A DNA stretch of 64,000 nucleotides from a virus (IMGVR_UViG_3300012147_000001:1-64000), one strand, 5' to 3'; counted from the first letter of the stretch, positions 42,520 to 52,847 are shown. The notes: generated from the letters alone by a model not told the origin. Program-made: numbers and translations.

Positions 42520-42729
42520 ATGTTTAGATACCAATGCCATAAAATTGTAGATGCCAAACCAATGAGTAGAGGACAGTATAATGTCTATCGTGGTTGGAAA
42601 ATACCTGATAACGAAAACCCAAAAGATGAAGGTTTTCTTGTTGTGTATAACCAAGGTACTGAAGACCATTATGAGTCATGGAGTCCTAAAAAAATATTTG
42701 AAGAAGGTTACACAAGGATTTATAAGTAA
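42520..42729 (+). CDS. Small conserved phage protein, 69 aa
   Basis: The core SRGQYNVYRGWKIPDNENP, EGFLVVYNQG and YESWSPKKIFEEGY is a pattern seen in many lambdoid and N4-like phage proteins. Function unknown. GGAG ribosome site 9 bases upstream. Stop overlaps the next start (TAATG). Confidence 0.75.
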   Translation: MFRYQCHKIVDAKPMSRGQYNVYRGWKIPDNENPKDEGFLVVYNQGTEDHYESWSPKKIFEEGYTRIYK

Positions 42730-43133
42730 TGGCTGATATTACAATAAATACCGTTGTATTAGATGACTGTACAATTGGTGCGTTACAGTGCGGTAAGTTT
42801 AGGTGTTTTACTCTTGAATTACCTTGGATTAATAACGCAAATAGTATTAGTTGTATTCCAAGCGGTACGTATGATTACGTAGTACATCAAAGCCCAAGTT
42901 TAGGTAAAGTAATACACATTCTTGATGTTGAAAAACGAAAATGGATTTATATACATAAAGGTAATTTTAAACGACAAATTAAAGGCTGTATTTTAGTTGG
43001 TACAATGCTTAAAGATATTGATGGTGATGGTTCACCTGATGTTGGTAGTAGTGGTACAGCATTTAATAATTTAATGAATGCTATTAGTTTAAATGGCGGA
43101 ACAATAACAATTAACGGAAAAGGAAGAACATAA
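42729..43133 (+). CDS. DUF5675-family protein, 134 aa
   Basis: FRCFTLELPWINN, CIPSGTYDYVVHQSPSLGKV, WIYIHKGNF and IKGCILVG follow the DUF5675 pattern: a small beta barrel with conserved His and Cys residues, found in phages and near lysis genes. The conserved HxGN and GC residues could form a catalytic centre. No endolysin is evident elsewhere, so a cell-wall role is worth testing. Confidence 0.75.
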   Translation: MADITINTVVLDDCTIGALQCGKFRCFTLELPWINNANSISCIPSGTYDYVVHQSPSLGKVIHILDVEKRKWIYIHKGNFKRQIKGCILVGTMLKDIDGDGSPDVGSSGTAFNNLMNAISLNGGTITINGKGRT

Positions 43134-43134
43134 C

Positions 43135-43332
43135 ATGTCAGACCACGTAAAAAGAATGGAAATAGAGTTTAATGAATTAAATACAAAAATTAATGCATTA
43201 AGTAAGTTTATTCATCTAAAGAATGTATTTCAAACTTTAGATTATTTAGAACAAATTAGAATGATAAAGCAACTAGGTTTTATGCAATCCTATGCTGACG
43301 TTCTTAATACAAGATTAGAGGAAGCAGAATAA
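43135..43332 (+). CDS. Hypothetical 65-aa protein
   Basis: A helical protein with coiled-coil propensity (IEFNELNTKINALSKFIHL). Same family pattern appears in small phage proteins preceding Gp49-like genes. It ends with a TAATG overlap to the next gene. Confidence 0.6.
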   Translation: MSDHVKRMEIEFNELNTKINALSKFIHLKNVFQTLDYLEQIRMIKQLGFMQSYADVLNTRLEEAE

Positions 43333-43709
43333 TGAAAAAGTTACCTGACGCATGTTTAGTTGAAGAAGATGTTGCAGACACTACAATGAGTAATGATTTT
43401 GTAAAGTCTGGTTCAGTTTTTCCTAAAGTTAATCCTGAAAGTATTGCTGATTTAATGAGAAAAGTTGAATACGAAACTCACAGAGTTGGTACAACTAGTA
43501 CTATTGTTGCAACAGCAGTGCTAAATTATAAAGGCAGTACATTTACTTTGGCTCACGAATCTACTGCATGTGCTGACCCTCGTAATTTTAATCAAGAAAA
43601 AGGTGAATTTTATGCAATTAAAAAAGCATCTTTAGCTGCAAGAGATAAATTATGGGAACTAGAAGGCTATACTTTGTTTAAAGCACTAGCAGATAGCGTA
43701 AGTAAGTAG
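43332..43709 (+). CDS. N4 Gp49/Sf6 gene 66-like protein
   Basis: A 125-residue protein whose body, VEYETHRVGTTSTIVATAVL, FTLAHESTACADPRNFN, KASLAARDKLWELEGYTLF, matches the Phage_gp49_66 family widespread in tailed phages. It is a beta-hairpin plus helix protein of unknown function. Confidence 0.8.
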   Translation: MKKLPDACLVEEDVADTTMSNDFVKSGSVFPKVNPESIADLMRKVEYETHRVGTTSTIVATAVLNYKGSTFTLAHESTACADPRNFNQEKGEFYAIKKASLAARDKLWELEGYTLFKALADSVSK

Positions 43710-43750
43710 TACTATCGTTTAGTAAGTAAAAACAAATAGGAGAACTTACA

Positions 43751-44149
43751 ATGTTAAAAAGAGATTTATACGCAGTACTACACCTAGTATTAGCTACCAT
43801 TTTAACTACAGTGCATAAAGATATAACTAAAAATAGTACCAGCTATAAAAAGTTTTTAGAAACTCTCAATGCAAGGGTATTTGCTGCTGAAAGTGAAAAA
43901 GAAATTCGTATAGCTATAAACGAAATTAAGTTTTATCAAACGCCTATAGATAATGCTGTATTAGCTAATTTAATGTGGAAAGCGCGTAAATCATTTTATG
44001 AAAAAAACGTTGTAAGTGATGATGATGCTTCTGATGATGAAGGTGAAACAGAAGCTGATAGTGAAGGGGAAATAGATAATTCGGATTCAAATTCCGAAAT
44101 ACCAAAACCCCTAGCAAAGCCAAAACGAAAACCAAAATCTAAGGATTAA
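43751..44149 (+). CDS. Hypothetical 132-aa protein with charged tail
   Basis: Residues 1-85 are helical; 90-115 is very acidic (DDDASDDEGETEADSEGE), and the last 20 are Pro/Lys-rich. GGAGAA ribosome site. Unknown function. Confidence 0.65.
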   Translation: MLKRDLYAVLHLVLATILTTVHKDITKNSTSYKKFLETLNARVFAAESEKEIRIAINEIKFYQTPIDNAVLANLMWKARKSFYEKNVVSDDDASDDEGETEADSEGEIDNSDSNSEIPKPLAKPKRKPKSKD

Positions 44150-44157
44150 TTATTGTG

Positions 44158-44247
44158 ATGAATGGTAAGAAAAAAGAACCAATGAAACGAAAACCTGTTA
44201 CTAGTAAAAAACCAAGTAACAAAAAACCTAAAAAAGAAAAGTACTAA
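44158..44247 (+). CDS. Lysine-rich 29-aa peptide
   Basis: ATG at 44158, TAA at 44245-44247. About half the residues are Lys or Arg, with Pro-Lys repeats. It shares an operon with the acidic-tailed gene and precedes a terminator. No clear ribosome site, so reality is uncertain; it could be a DNA-condensing peptide. Confidence 0.45.
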   Translation: MNGKKKEPMKRKPVTSKKPSNKKPKKEKY

Positions 44248-44250
44248 ACT

Positions 44251-44285
44251 AAAGCCAGAGAACTTAAAACATTTTCTGGCTTTTT
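44251..44285 (+). terminator. Terminator before the terminase operon
   Basis: A 9-bp stem AAAGCCAGA/TCTGGCTTT (44251-44259 with 44275-44283), 15-base loop and T-run to 44285. It ends the first late unit. Confidence 0.8.
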
Positions 44286-44353
44286 AACGAGTAAGCTACG
44301 AGTACAAAGGGTTTGCGTAGCAATACCCTGCCAGTACGGAGTAGCGTAACGAG

Positions 44354-44382
44354 TTGACAAAATACGATTAAACCTATATAAA
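44354..44382 (+). promoter_or_regulatory. Sigma-70 promoter for terminase and structural genes
   Basis: TTGACA (44354-44359), 17-base spacer, TATAAA (44377-44382), 31 bases upstream of the terminase small-subunit candidate. It shares GTTGACA with the promoter at 41787. Confidence 0.78.
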
Positions 44383-44412
44383 ACCTAAATTGAATTAATA
44401 TAGAGCACTGCA

Positions 44413-45114
44413 ATGAAATTAGGTATAGAAACAGTTAAAGCAGCGTGTCCACGCACATTAAAAAACAATGTTACACAAGACCTTGTAGACAAAATTAATA
44501 ACATACATACCGACCCTTTAATACGTGAATCAATGCAAGAAAAAGCATTAGGATTTATTAACATATTAACTGAAGGAAGGTTTCGTATTGATGACTATTT
44601 GAATGCAGTAAAGTATGTTACATATAAAATATCAGATAGTACTAACCAAGAAGCTTACGCAAAAGCATTTCCACATCGCTATCAAAAATTTCTTACAGAT
44701 GGTTTAGATGCTAAAGCTATATCAGCCTATGTTGCTATGTACGCGAAGGGTAAGCTGGTTACTATGCTTCTTGAACGTGCAATGATTCCAAGTTACTTGG
44801 TTAATGCTGATAATTTCCAAAAAGCCATCAACACACAAGTTGAAATAATGCTTACTGCAAAAAGTGAGATGGTACGTATGCAAGCTGCTAACTCAGTAAT
44901 GACGCATACTAAAGCACCTGAAACAGCTAAGATTGACCTTAAAATAACAGACGAAACACAAAGTTCAGTTCTTGATGAATTACGTAAAGCAACACAAGAG
45001 CTATCACGTAACCAACGTTTAGCAATTGAATCTGGTCAAATGACAGCTAAAGATATTGCACATTCAAGAGTAATAAAAGGTGAAGCTGTAGAGGTTGTGG
45101 ATGATAGAAACTAG
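44413..45114 (+). CDS. Putative terminase small subunit (N4 gp69-like)
   Basis: A 233-residue, mostly helical protein directly before the large terminase, overlapping it by 14 bases. N4 gp69, conserved in Schitoviridae, holds the same place. Small terminase subunits bind genome ends; assignment by context, since no DNA-binding motif is certain. Confidence 0.65.
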   Translation: MKLGIETVKAACPRTLKNNVTQDLVDKINNIHTDPLIRESMQEKALGFINILTEGRFRIDDYLNAVKYVTYKISDSTNQEAYAKAFPHRYQKFLTDGLDAKAISAYVAMYAKGKLVTMLLERAMIPSYLVNADNFQKAINTQVEIMLTAKSEMVRMQAANSVMTHTKAPETAKIDLKITDETQSSVLDELRKATQELSRNQRLAIESGQMTAKDIAHSRVIKGEAVEVVDDRN

Positions 45115-46708
45115 TGACTACGCTCCAGTAAAGAAAAAAACAGTAGAAGATTATCTTAATGCAATTAATTATTCAGATATTGAAAATTATATTCCATCAG
45201 CGTTTGCATTAGAGTTTGTTAACTTTATTAAGTTAGTAAATGAAGGAAGCACAGAAAACCTTACTCCTGTTGTACACTATCGAATGATAGATAACTTTAT
45301 TGATGATAACGATTTAGACACAATTAATATGTGTCATCGTGGTATAGCAAAGTCTACTCTTAAAGAATACCTCATATTGTACATTGGTGTTTATGGTGGC
45401 TTACCTGAGTTTGGTAGAATACCTTACGGATTGTACGTATCAGATAGTATAGACAACGGTGTTAAGAAAATGCGTAAAGCATTAGAGTTTAGATGGAATA
45501 ACTCTAAATTTTTACAAGATTACATTCCTACTATTAAATTTACTGACATACGTTGGGAATTTATTAACATTGAGAATGTTTCTAGCGTGTTTTCAGCGCA
45601 TGGAGCTAAGACTGGTGTTCGTGGTACTCGTGAAAACAACTCGCGTCCTGTGTTAGCTTTACTGGATGATTTAATAGATGATGCTGATGCGCGTTCACCT
45701 ACTGTAATATCTCAGGTAGAAGATACTGTATACAAAGCAATTGATTATGCACTTCACCCAACTAAAAGAAAAATTGTATGGTCAGGTACACCATTTAACG
45801 CTAAAGACCCTCTTTACAAAGCTGTAGAATCAGGTGCTTGGAATGTAAATATTTATCCTGTTTGTGAGAAGTTTCCATGTACTAAAGATGAATTTAGAGG
45901 TTCATGGGAAGACCGTTTCCCTTATGAATTTGTGCTTAAGATGTACACTAAAGCTAAATTATCTGGCAAAGTAGCAGACTTTAATCAAGAAATGATGTTA
46001 AGAATTATGTCAGCAGAAGATAGATTAATCGAACCACATGAAATGAAATGGTACAACAGAGATAAATTATTATCCCTTAAACCATTATTTAATTTTTACA
46101 TTACTACCGATTTTGCCACTAGCGAAAAAACAGGAGCGGATTTTAGTGTTATATCTGTATGGGCTTTAAATTCTAACGGTGATTGGTATTGGGTTGATGG
46201 TATTTGTGAAAAACAACGTATGGATAAAAACATTGAAGACTTGTTTAGATTAGTACAAGAGTATAATCCAGAGTCTGTAGGAATAGAGATTAGTGGACAA
46301 CAAGGTGGATTTATACCTTGGATTCAAGAGCAAATGATGGTTAAAAACTGTTTCTTTAATTTAGCATCTGATAAAGCTACCAATCAAGCAGGATTACGCC
46401 CCACAACAAATAAGTTTCAAAGATTTAATGTTGTTTTACCTTGGTTCAAACAAAACAAAATGCACTTTCCTCAAGAAATGAGAGAAGGTAAATGTATGCG
46501 TGAATGTGAAGACGAATTAATGTTAACAACAGTAGATGGTTTTAAATCTAAAAATGATGATTTTATAGATACAATAAGCCAACTAGCTCAGTTAAAAACT
46601 TATAGACCTTCAAAAAATAATCAAGGAGTTGGTGCAGCAGATGATAATGGTTTATGGGAAGATGATACAGAATATGAATCAATATCCATAAGTTCTTATA
46701 TTGAATAA
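45101..46708 (+). CDS. Terminase large subunit (N4 gp68-like)
   Basis: A 535-residue packaging motor. ATPase: Walker A-like CHRGIAKST (78-86), Walker B VLALLDDLIDD (184-194), coupling motif WSGTPF. RNase H-like nuclease: YITTDFATS (Asp337), VGIEISGQQGG (Glu near 397) and NDDFIDTISQ near 500. ATG 45101 has GAGG upstream; TTG 45095 is the only earlier option. Packages DNA into the prohead. Confidence 0.93.
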   Translation: MIETSDYAPVKKKTVEDYLNAINYSDIENYIPSAFALEFVNFIKLVNEGSTENLTPVVHYRMIDNFIDDNDLDTINMCHRGIAKSTLKEYLILYIGVYGGLPEFGRIPYGLYVSDSIDNGVKKMRKALEFRWNNSKFLQDYIPTIKFTDIRWEFINIENVSSVFSAHGAKTGVRGTRENNSRPVLALLDDLIDDADARSPTVISQVEDTVYKAIDYALHPTKRKIVWSGTPFNAKDPLYKAVESGAWNVNIYPVCEKFPCTKDEFRGSWEDRFPYEFVLKMYTKAKLSGKVADFNQEMMLRIMSAEDRLIEPHEMKWYNRDKLLSLKPLFNFYITTDFATSEKTGADFSVISVWALNSNGDWYWVDGICEKQRMDKNIEDLFRLVQEYNPESVGIEISGQQGGFIPWIQEQMMVKNCFFNLASDKATNQAGLRPTTNKFQRFNVVLPWFKQNKMHFPQEMREGKCMRECEDELMLTTVDGFKSKNDDFIDTISQLAQLKTYRPSKNNQGVGAADDNGLWEDDTEYESISISSYIE

Positions 46709-46758
46709 AATAGAGTAGACGCATATACTGGGTCTTATTACATTTAAGGCTCTTTAAT

Positions 46759-47472
46759 ATGAAACTAACAGAAGTATTCGACCAATTACGATATGGTACT
46801 CTTAAAGGTCAAGCAGTATCTCGTGAAGGTGCTCAAATTGAAGAAGGAGATTACCCTCGTGTAATTGTATGTATTAACTCTGCAATGAACATACTTTATG
46901 GAAGATTTAAATTAAAGTATAGTGAAGTTCTTATTAGGTTAATTGCTAAAAAGTATACATATGAGTTGCATTCTGATTTTGCAGAAGCTAACACAACTTC
47001 AACACAATTTACTCGTTGGATTGTTGATAGTGAAGAAATTCCTTTTTTAGATGACATAGTAAGAATACATGGTGTTACTGCTGACGATGGTACTCAATTA
47101 CCAATTAACGATAGCAGTGATTGTATGAGTGCAATGACACCTAGCTATAACTCAATTCAATTACCTCCTGAAATAACTGACGTACTCCAAAGCGTTAGTA
47201 TTACTTACGAAGCAAGTCCTAAAGCTATTCCAGCAAACTCTACAACTGCACCAGAAGTTACTGAAGTACGTATTCCAGATACTATGTTAGAGTGCTTATG
47301 TTACTATGCAGCAGCTAAATTTATGGAACAATCAACTGCTCAAGACAAAGTTGCAAAAGCTCAAGAATTTTTAGCTAAATATGAGTTGAAAGCTAGTGAG
47401 TTAGAACAGTATGGTATGGTAAATGTTGACTACACTAGTAAACTTAACGTGGGGAATGACGAATGGCCTTAA
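46759..47472 (+). CDS. N4 gp67-like virion/neck protein
   Basis: A 237-residue protein next to the large terminase, as gp67 in N4 (a minor virion protein). Helical C-terminal half with MLECLCYYAAAKFMEQS, reminiscent of head-tail adaptor proteins. Assignment by position. Confidence 0.6.
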   Translation: MKLTEVFDQLRYGTLKGQAVSREGAQIEEGDYPRVIVCINSAMNILYGRFKLKYSEVLIRLIAKKYTYELHSDFAEANTTSTQFTRWIVDSEEIPFLDDIVRIHGVTADDGTQLPINDSSDCMSAMTPSYNSIQLPPEITDVLQSVSITYEASPKAIPANSTTAPEVTEVRIPDTMLECLCYYAAAKFMEQSTAQDKVAKAQEFLAKYELKASELEQYGMVNVDYTSKLNVGNDEWP

Positions 47473-47846
47473 TTAACAGTGCTTTTAAACGAATAAATAA
47501 AGAACCCTGCAATGATTCAGTAACTAAACTTAAAAGCTTTGAATTACCTGACCCAAGAGAGTTTGATTTATTTGTTGTTAAAGACGTTCCCCAACAATAC
47601 TTAATTGACCAAGATGATAGTAATAAATACTTAGTATTTAATGTTGCTGGAAACGGTATTTTACGTATACCAGACAACATGTATCGTGGTACTGCACTAA
47701 TATTTACTAATATTGGGGTAGGTGGTATAGAAATAGTATTTGATGGTTTAGAAACAGCTAGAGGAACGCTTCTTATACAAGATGTTGATGGTTTTATGAC
47801 ATTAGTAAAAATTACTGAAACCATTTGGCAATGTAGTGAGCGATAA
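47463..47846 (+). CDS. Hypothetical 127-aa structural protein
   Basis: Beta-rich, no recognised family. Overlaps the gp67-like gene by 10 bases and is 2 bases from the next. Probably a tail or neck part. Confidence 0.6.
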   Translation: MALINSAFKRINKEPCNDSVTKLKSFELPDPREFDLFVVKDVPQQYLIDQDDSNKYLVFNVAGNGILRIPDNMYRGTALIFTNIGVGGIEIVFDGLETARGTLLIQDVDGFMTLVKITETIWQCSER

Positions 47847-47848
47847 TA

Positions 47849-48964
47849 ATGCACAGTGTACTGTTTCACATATCACCACCTACTAGACTTTATGAGTTAG
47901 TTGATTTAAGGGTTACTGATATTTTATCAATATGTAATCCACTAGTACAACTAGACATTAGCTATAGTTTAATAGCATTAACATCTAAAACACCTACAGA
48001 AGACGATGTTAGCTTTTTTTGGGAACAAATAAGTGGTACTCCTGTATTAGAGTTAGTTAGTGAAACTTCACCAAGACCTGCTGTATTACTAAGTTCTGAT
48101 ATATTAGATGATGTCGTGTTTAAGCTTTATATTGATAAAGACACTGAATATGAGCAATCAATAACTACAACAATATTTAGAACACCCACAACTACAGCAA
48201 CACCTTTACCACTAAATAATGAATTTACTTTATTACCTTATGAGAGTAAAAGCTTACAAGTTAATGCTCCTAAGTATGTTGGATTACCTTTATTAAATGA
48301 TTTAAGAAAAATAAATATTAATGTAGTACCAGAATTAGGTAACTTAAAAACAACTCAAATTACTGATGCACAAAACATTGAAGAATTTACAGTAATAATA
48401 AATAATCCATTAAATTTAAAAACTAATAAACATAAAGTTAATAAAATAGAAGCACGTAATCCACTTAACGGTCAATTATTAGCTGCTAGTAATTTTAAAG
48501 AAAATTTAATTAATATTCCAAAAAATACTGTAAATTTTTATCTTTCATTTGAAGTTATTTTAAATTTTTATAATGATTTAATACCTAATAAAACAATATT
48601 TTTTAATGATAATCAGGTAAGAAATTCGTACTTTAGTCAATACACACAAGAATTAAAATACAAAACAATATATGTTACTGAATCTATGTTTATAACTAAT
48701 AAACAAGATAAAAATAATATAAATAGTACAAATGAACTTTTAACTTCGTTACCACAAACACTTTTAAATATTACAAATTTAAGAACAATACAGTTAAATA
48801 TTCCAGCAATAAATAATGTTAATATTGTTAAACAAGTATTTAAACCAATATTTTTATTAGTACTTACAGGAAACTTAAAAACAATTAAATTAACTAACCA
48901 AACAAATAATTTACCTATAAGCTTAAATATTACAAGACTTTCAGGAATCACAATCGGTGGATAA
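47849..48964 (+). CDS. Hypothetical 371-aa tail protein
   Basis: Beta-rich, Asn/Thr-rich, AT-biased codons. Middle resembles an Ig-like domain (TEDDVSFFWEQISGTPVLELVSETSPRPAVLLSSD). Its stop TAA is 1 base before the chosen start of the large appendage gene. Likely a tail appendage adaptor. Confidence 0.6.
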   Translation: MHSVLFHISPPTRLYELVDLRVTDILSICNPLVQLDISYSLIALTSKTPTEDDVSFFWEQISGTPVLELVSETSPRPAVLLSSDILDDVVFKLYIDKDTEYEQSITTTIFRTPTTTATPLPLNNEFTLLPYESKSLQVNAPKYVGLPLLNDLRKININVVPELGNLKTTQITDAQNIEEFTVIINNPLNLKTNKHKVNKIEARNPLNGQLLAASNFKENLINIPKNTVNFYLSFEVILNFYNDLIPNKTIFFNDNQVRNSYFSQYTQELKYKTIYVTESMFITNKQDKNNINSTNELLTSLPQTLLNITNLRTIQLNIPAINNVNIVKQVFKPIFLLVLTGNLKTIKLTNQTNNLPISLNITRLSGITIGG

Positions 48965-48965
48965 A

Positions 48966-51900
48966 ATGAAAAAAAACTTTTATACAATTGAAAAATTCAA
49001 ACAAACTTTTGATTCTGAAGGTAAAGAAATATTAACTAAAATAAATGCAAACAGTACAGAAGAAAATATTGAAGTAAATAATGAAATTAATGAATTTATT
49101 ATGCACCATTTTTATTCATCTTATTCAGTACTAGAACTTATTTCAAATACTGATATTCTTAAAGGAAGAATTGCAGTAACTGCTTTTAAATTAGGTGCTC
49201 AAGGACATAGAAGAAACAGAACTCTTAGTATGTGGAATTATAATCCAACAAGTAATTTTGACACTGCCCAATCTATGGTAGTTGGTGGATTAATTAATAA
49301 TAGTGAAAATGCAGAAGAATCTGGAACAGATGTAGTAGTACAAACTTTTAAAAACGTATTTTCACCTCCAATCAGTGAAGCTAGAACAATTAATAGTTTA
49401 ATTCTTTCTAAATTTATTTTTACTAATAGCTCAGATAATACTGTTTTTAGTACAGCTATTTTAGATACACCTTGTATTCAAGAAACAGATGAAGTTCTAA
49501 TAATAACGTATCGTTATGTTTATGATAAATTGGCTATGGCTCAAACTAATCAATGGTATGACAAAAACCCAGATTATTGTTTAAAAATGGCTGATGATAT
49601 TGGAAGACTTTTATTAATTCCAGACGGAAATAAACATTGTGTATATGGAAAAGTTAGTTCAGTAATTTTTAATAGTATTAGTGCTGTTAAAGAAAATAAT
49701 CATATTTTAGCTACTACATCTTTAGCTAATACTTCTTACGATATTCTAACAGACACAAAATTAAATTATAGAGGAGAGTTTTGCGAAGTTATTAGTTTTA
49801 ATATTGCAATTAATAGTTTTGTTGGAAAAGTATTACATTCAAGTATATTAAATTCAATTGTAAATTTTGATAGAAGTATAAACACATTTAGTTTTGATAG
49901 TTTTCATTTTCCAACATCTGAAATGTTATTTAGAAGACCTTTAGATACTGTTGTTCAAAACAGTTTTAATAAATCTTTAAACTTAACTGATGATTTTTCT
50001 GCATCAGTAACTCCCTTTTTTGATGTAAACAACCAAGCTAGTTCTATTGGATTAATTCAATTGTCAGAAGACTTTACCAGTGGTGATACAAGTTACATTA
50101 AAAAACCTGCATTAGCTGAATTAATTAGAGTGCATGTAACTTCTGCGGGTTCAGCATCAACTGCTGAATATCGAGTATCAAAAAGATTAACAGCAGGTTA
50201 TCAAAGGTCTTCAAATTGGGATGGAGACAAAAGTAGTATAGTTTTAACAGGAAATTATAATGCTGATTTTGGTATGAGTGAAGGAGTTACTCACTTAGAT
50301 TTTAGTAATAAAACAGATGGTTTTATTCACACATTGTCTCAAATGAGATTGGGATTAATTTTTGGTTTAAGTATTGGAGAAACTATGACTTTTTTAAGGT
50401 CACTATCTCTAAGACATGATGGAATACATATTCACTCACTTAATATGAAAGATAACAGATTTCCTATTAAAATAGACTCAACAACTTTACCTACTTTTTT
50501 AGCAACTGATTTAAGAGGTGTTTGTGCAGCAGAAGATGGAACTATATTTGCTGCATGTAATAACACTGGTTTATGGAAATTAACTAGAAATCTTGGAGAC
50601 ATGGCTGCTGATATGATAGCTACCCGCATAACTAATACAGGAGCTACTGACGATACTTCGTGTCGTGCAGTTAACTTTGGTCGTTATGGAAATAGATTTA
50701 ATTCTGATGCTCGTATGGTAGCGTTATTTGGAAATGAGTTATGTGTTTCTGAGAATGGTGGAAGTAGTTGGACAATGTATAACGCTAGTTCAACACCAGC
50801 TTTTAATCCTTCATTTGGTATATATAATGAAATAACAGGAATTGTTATTCATCCACAACAACTTGAAGTAATTATAACAGGAAGACAAAGCACCACTTTA
50901 AATGTATTAAATGTTCGTGTAGTTACTACAAGTATAAGTTTAAATACGCCACATAGAAATTTTTTATGGAACGGTACAACAGGAACAATTACAACTAAAA
51001 ATGAAACATTTTTAAGTGACCCAATTGCTGAAATGTATGGTAGTGGGAATAATATATTTATCCCATTAAGTAATGGAACAAATGAAAAATGGTGTGAACG
51101 TTTAATACAAGGTACTAACGAACAGTTAAAAGTATTTAATAATTTTAGTTCTTTTATTAATCTTGATGGTTCTGGTTTTAAGAAAACATGTGTTGCTTTT
51201 GTTTATGACGAAATAGCAGATGAATCAATGATGTTTTATGGTGATTCGGATAATTTTATTTATGATTTAAGTTTTAATTCTGTTAATTATTGGAAAACAA
51301 ATACAACAAGTGCTAATACCCGTTTTATGAGTTTTTCTCCTAATGATAATGCTGCAATATGTTTTATATATAGGGGAATATTAATAGCTTCAGGGTCAAT
51401 GAATAGTGTTAGAGGTACAAATTTAGGTGATAACACTACAACCAATGACGAAATATTAGAATCATATATGTGTTTAATTACCGCATCTTTTGGTAACAAT
51501 GATTATTATAAAAATAACAGATTAAATTATTGGTATAATTATGGTTGGGATGGTAATAATTGGGTATTAGATGATATTACCAGTAAAACTGCTTCATCAA
51601 ATACAACAGAACTTATAGAAGGTTTAAGTATTACATTTGAAGATGACAGTGCCGCAGCAGGTAGTGTATTAAATTTTGTAGAAAATGATGCGTCAGATAC
51701 TCATGTATTTGATGGAATTGTAAAAGACGATTTTACTAACTTTAATTATTCACAAATAGCTTTTCATGCTCCTACTGTTGTAGGAAACACTTTTACGCCT
51801 TCAATTATTCCTGCAAATGGCGCAGGTAACAGAAAAGTACCAATATCAATTAATTTTTCTAAGTTAAATAGTAGAGGTGTAGTAAACACTGAAGACCAAT

Positions 51901-52847
51901 ATACTACATTTAGTTATGATTATATTTTTTCTGGTTTAAATGGATTTAGAAGGTCTTTTGCTCCTGTGGGTACTGGCTTTTCAAGAATAGGTGAAATATT
52001 ACCTAAAAATGTAGATTTTTTGTATGAATTTAAATTAGGGATAGTGTTAAACGAAGGGCCGAATTTTAATAATACAAATTTTACAGATGAAGAAACTATA
52101 CCTATGTTATGTTTAACACAAAAAGGTAATACAACAGATTCAATAATTTACGCATCAGAATCAGACGTAGGTTTACCTTTTTTTGGTATACGCCCTAATT
52201 TTAAATTTGATGACCCAGATGCTATTTTAATTCATGTTTATTACAATGGTTTAACTTCAGTAAGTCAAATGGAAACAATTGTAATAGAAAATTATAACCC
52301 TAAAAATGATGTTTTTGGTTTTAGAAATTCTGGAGGTATATTTACTTTTGAAAGAAATGGTGTAGTTATAGATACTCCGAACAATCGTATTGCTAATAAT
52401 GTTACATCTTTAACAAATTTAAACGTTTCTTTAATTCATTATGCAACAGGATTTATTAGCGGGTTTTTAGGTAATTATGCTGGGAATAATATAGGTAATT
52501 CAATAGAATTAAGAGATATGTTTATTACTTATAATGACCAAAAATTAATAAGCAAAATAGGTACACCGTTTCAAGCAGAAAATGGGGGTAATCCTGAAAT
52601 ACCTGCTACGGGTAGTTTTGCTAGTGATTTTGGTAAAGTTTTAGGTATTGAATATACCCTTAACGCATCTAAAATAATGATAGATGGTGTAGAAGCTGTT
52701 ATTATTAAAGACTACCTAACAACAGTACCATTACAAGGTCAAATATTACTTTGTGAAGGTACTGGTGAAATAACGTTTAGTCCCGATGATGCGGGTAAAA
52801 CAATTACAGGTGATTGGCGTTATATCCCTAGATTAAACCAAAGATAA
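48966..52847 (+). CDS. Large tail appendage/receptor-binding protein with Asp-box repeat, 1,293 aa
   Basis: The largest late protein apart from the polymerase. Around 480-720 it has a beta-propeller look, including SENGGSSWTMY, an Asp-box (S-x-[DN]-x-G-x-[ST]-W) of sialidase/BNR propellers. The rest is beta-rich with many Asn/Ser/Thr. N4 has large appendage/sheath proteins (gp65, gp66) here. Likely binds host surface glycans. ATG 48966 after GGTGG is favoured over GTG 48957. Confidence 0.75.
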   Translation: MKKNFYTIEKFKQTFDSEGKEILTKINANSTEENIEVNNEINEFIMHHFYSSYSVLELISNTDILKGRIAVTAFKLGAQGHRRNRTLSMWNYNPTSNFDTAQSMVVGGLINNSENAEESGTDVVVQTFKNVFSPPISEARTINSLILSKFIFTNSSDNTVFSTAILDTPCIQETDEVLIITYRYVYDKLAMAQTNQWYDKNPDYCLKMADDIGRLLLIPDGNKHCVYGKVSSVIFNSISAVKENNHILATTSLANTSYDILTDTKLNYRGEFCEVISFNIAINSFVGKVLHSSILNSIVNFDRSINTFSFDSFHFPTSEMLFRRPLDTVVQNSFNKSLNLTDDFSASVTPFFDVNNQASSIGLIQLSEDFTSGDTSYIKKPALAELIRVHVTSAGSASTAEYRVSKRLTAGYQRSSNWDGDKSSIVLTGNYNADFGMSEGVTHLDFSNKTDGFIHTLSQMRLGLIFGLSIGETMTFLRSLSLRHDGIHIHSLNMKDNRFPIKIDSTTLPTFLATDLRGVCAAEDGTIFAACNNTGLWKLTRNLGDMAADMIATRITNTGATDDTSCRAVNFGRYGNRFNSDARMVALFGNELCVSENGGSSWTMYNASSTPAFNPSFGIYNEITGIVIHPQQLEVIITGRQSTTLNVLNVRVVTTSISLNTPHRNFLWNGTTGTITTKNETFLSDPIAEMYGSGNNIFIPLSNGTNEKWCERLIQGTNEQLKVFNNFSSFINLDGSGFKKTCVAFVYDEIADESMMFYGDSDNFIYDLSFNSVNYWKTNTTSANTRFMSFSPNDNAAICFIYRGILIASGSMNSVRGTNLGDNTTTNDEILESYMCLITASFGNNDYYKNNRLNYWYNYGWDGNNWVLDDITSKTASSNTTELIEGLSITFEDDSAAAGSVLNFVENDASDTHVFDGIVKDDFTNFNYSQIAFHAPTVVGNTFTPSIIPANGAGNRKVPISINFSKLNSRGVVNTEDQYTTFSYDYIFSGLNGFRRSFAPVGTGFSRIGEILPKNVDFLYEFKLGIVLNEGPNFNNTNFTDEETIPMLCLTQKGNTTDSIIYASESDVGLPFFGIRPNFKFDDPDAILIHVYYNGLTSVSQMETIVIENYNPKNDVFGFRNSGGIFTFERNGVVIDTPNNRIANNVTSLTNLNVSLIHYATGFISGFLGNYAGNNIGNSIELRDMFITYNDQKLISKIGTPFQAENGGNPEIPATGSFASDFGKVLGIEYTLNASKIMIDGVEAVIIKDYLTTVPLQGQILLCEGTGEITFSPDDAGKTITGDWRYIPRLNQR

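Noticed and set aside
47444-47869. 141-aa minus-strand frame
   Set aside because: Antisense to two well-packed late genes, without ribosome site.
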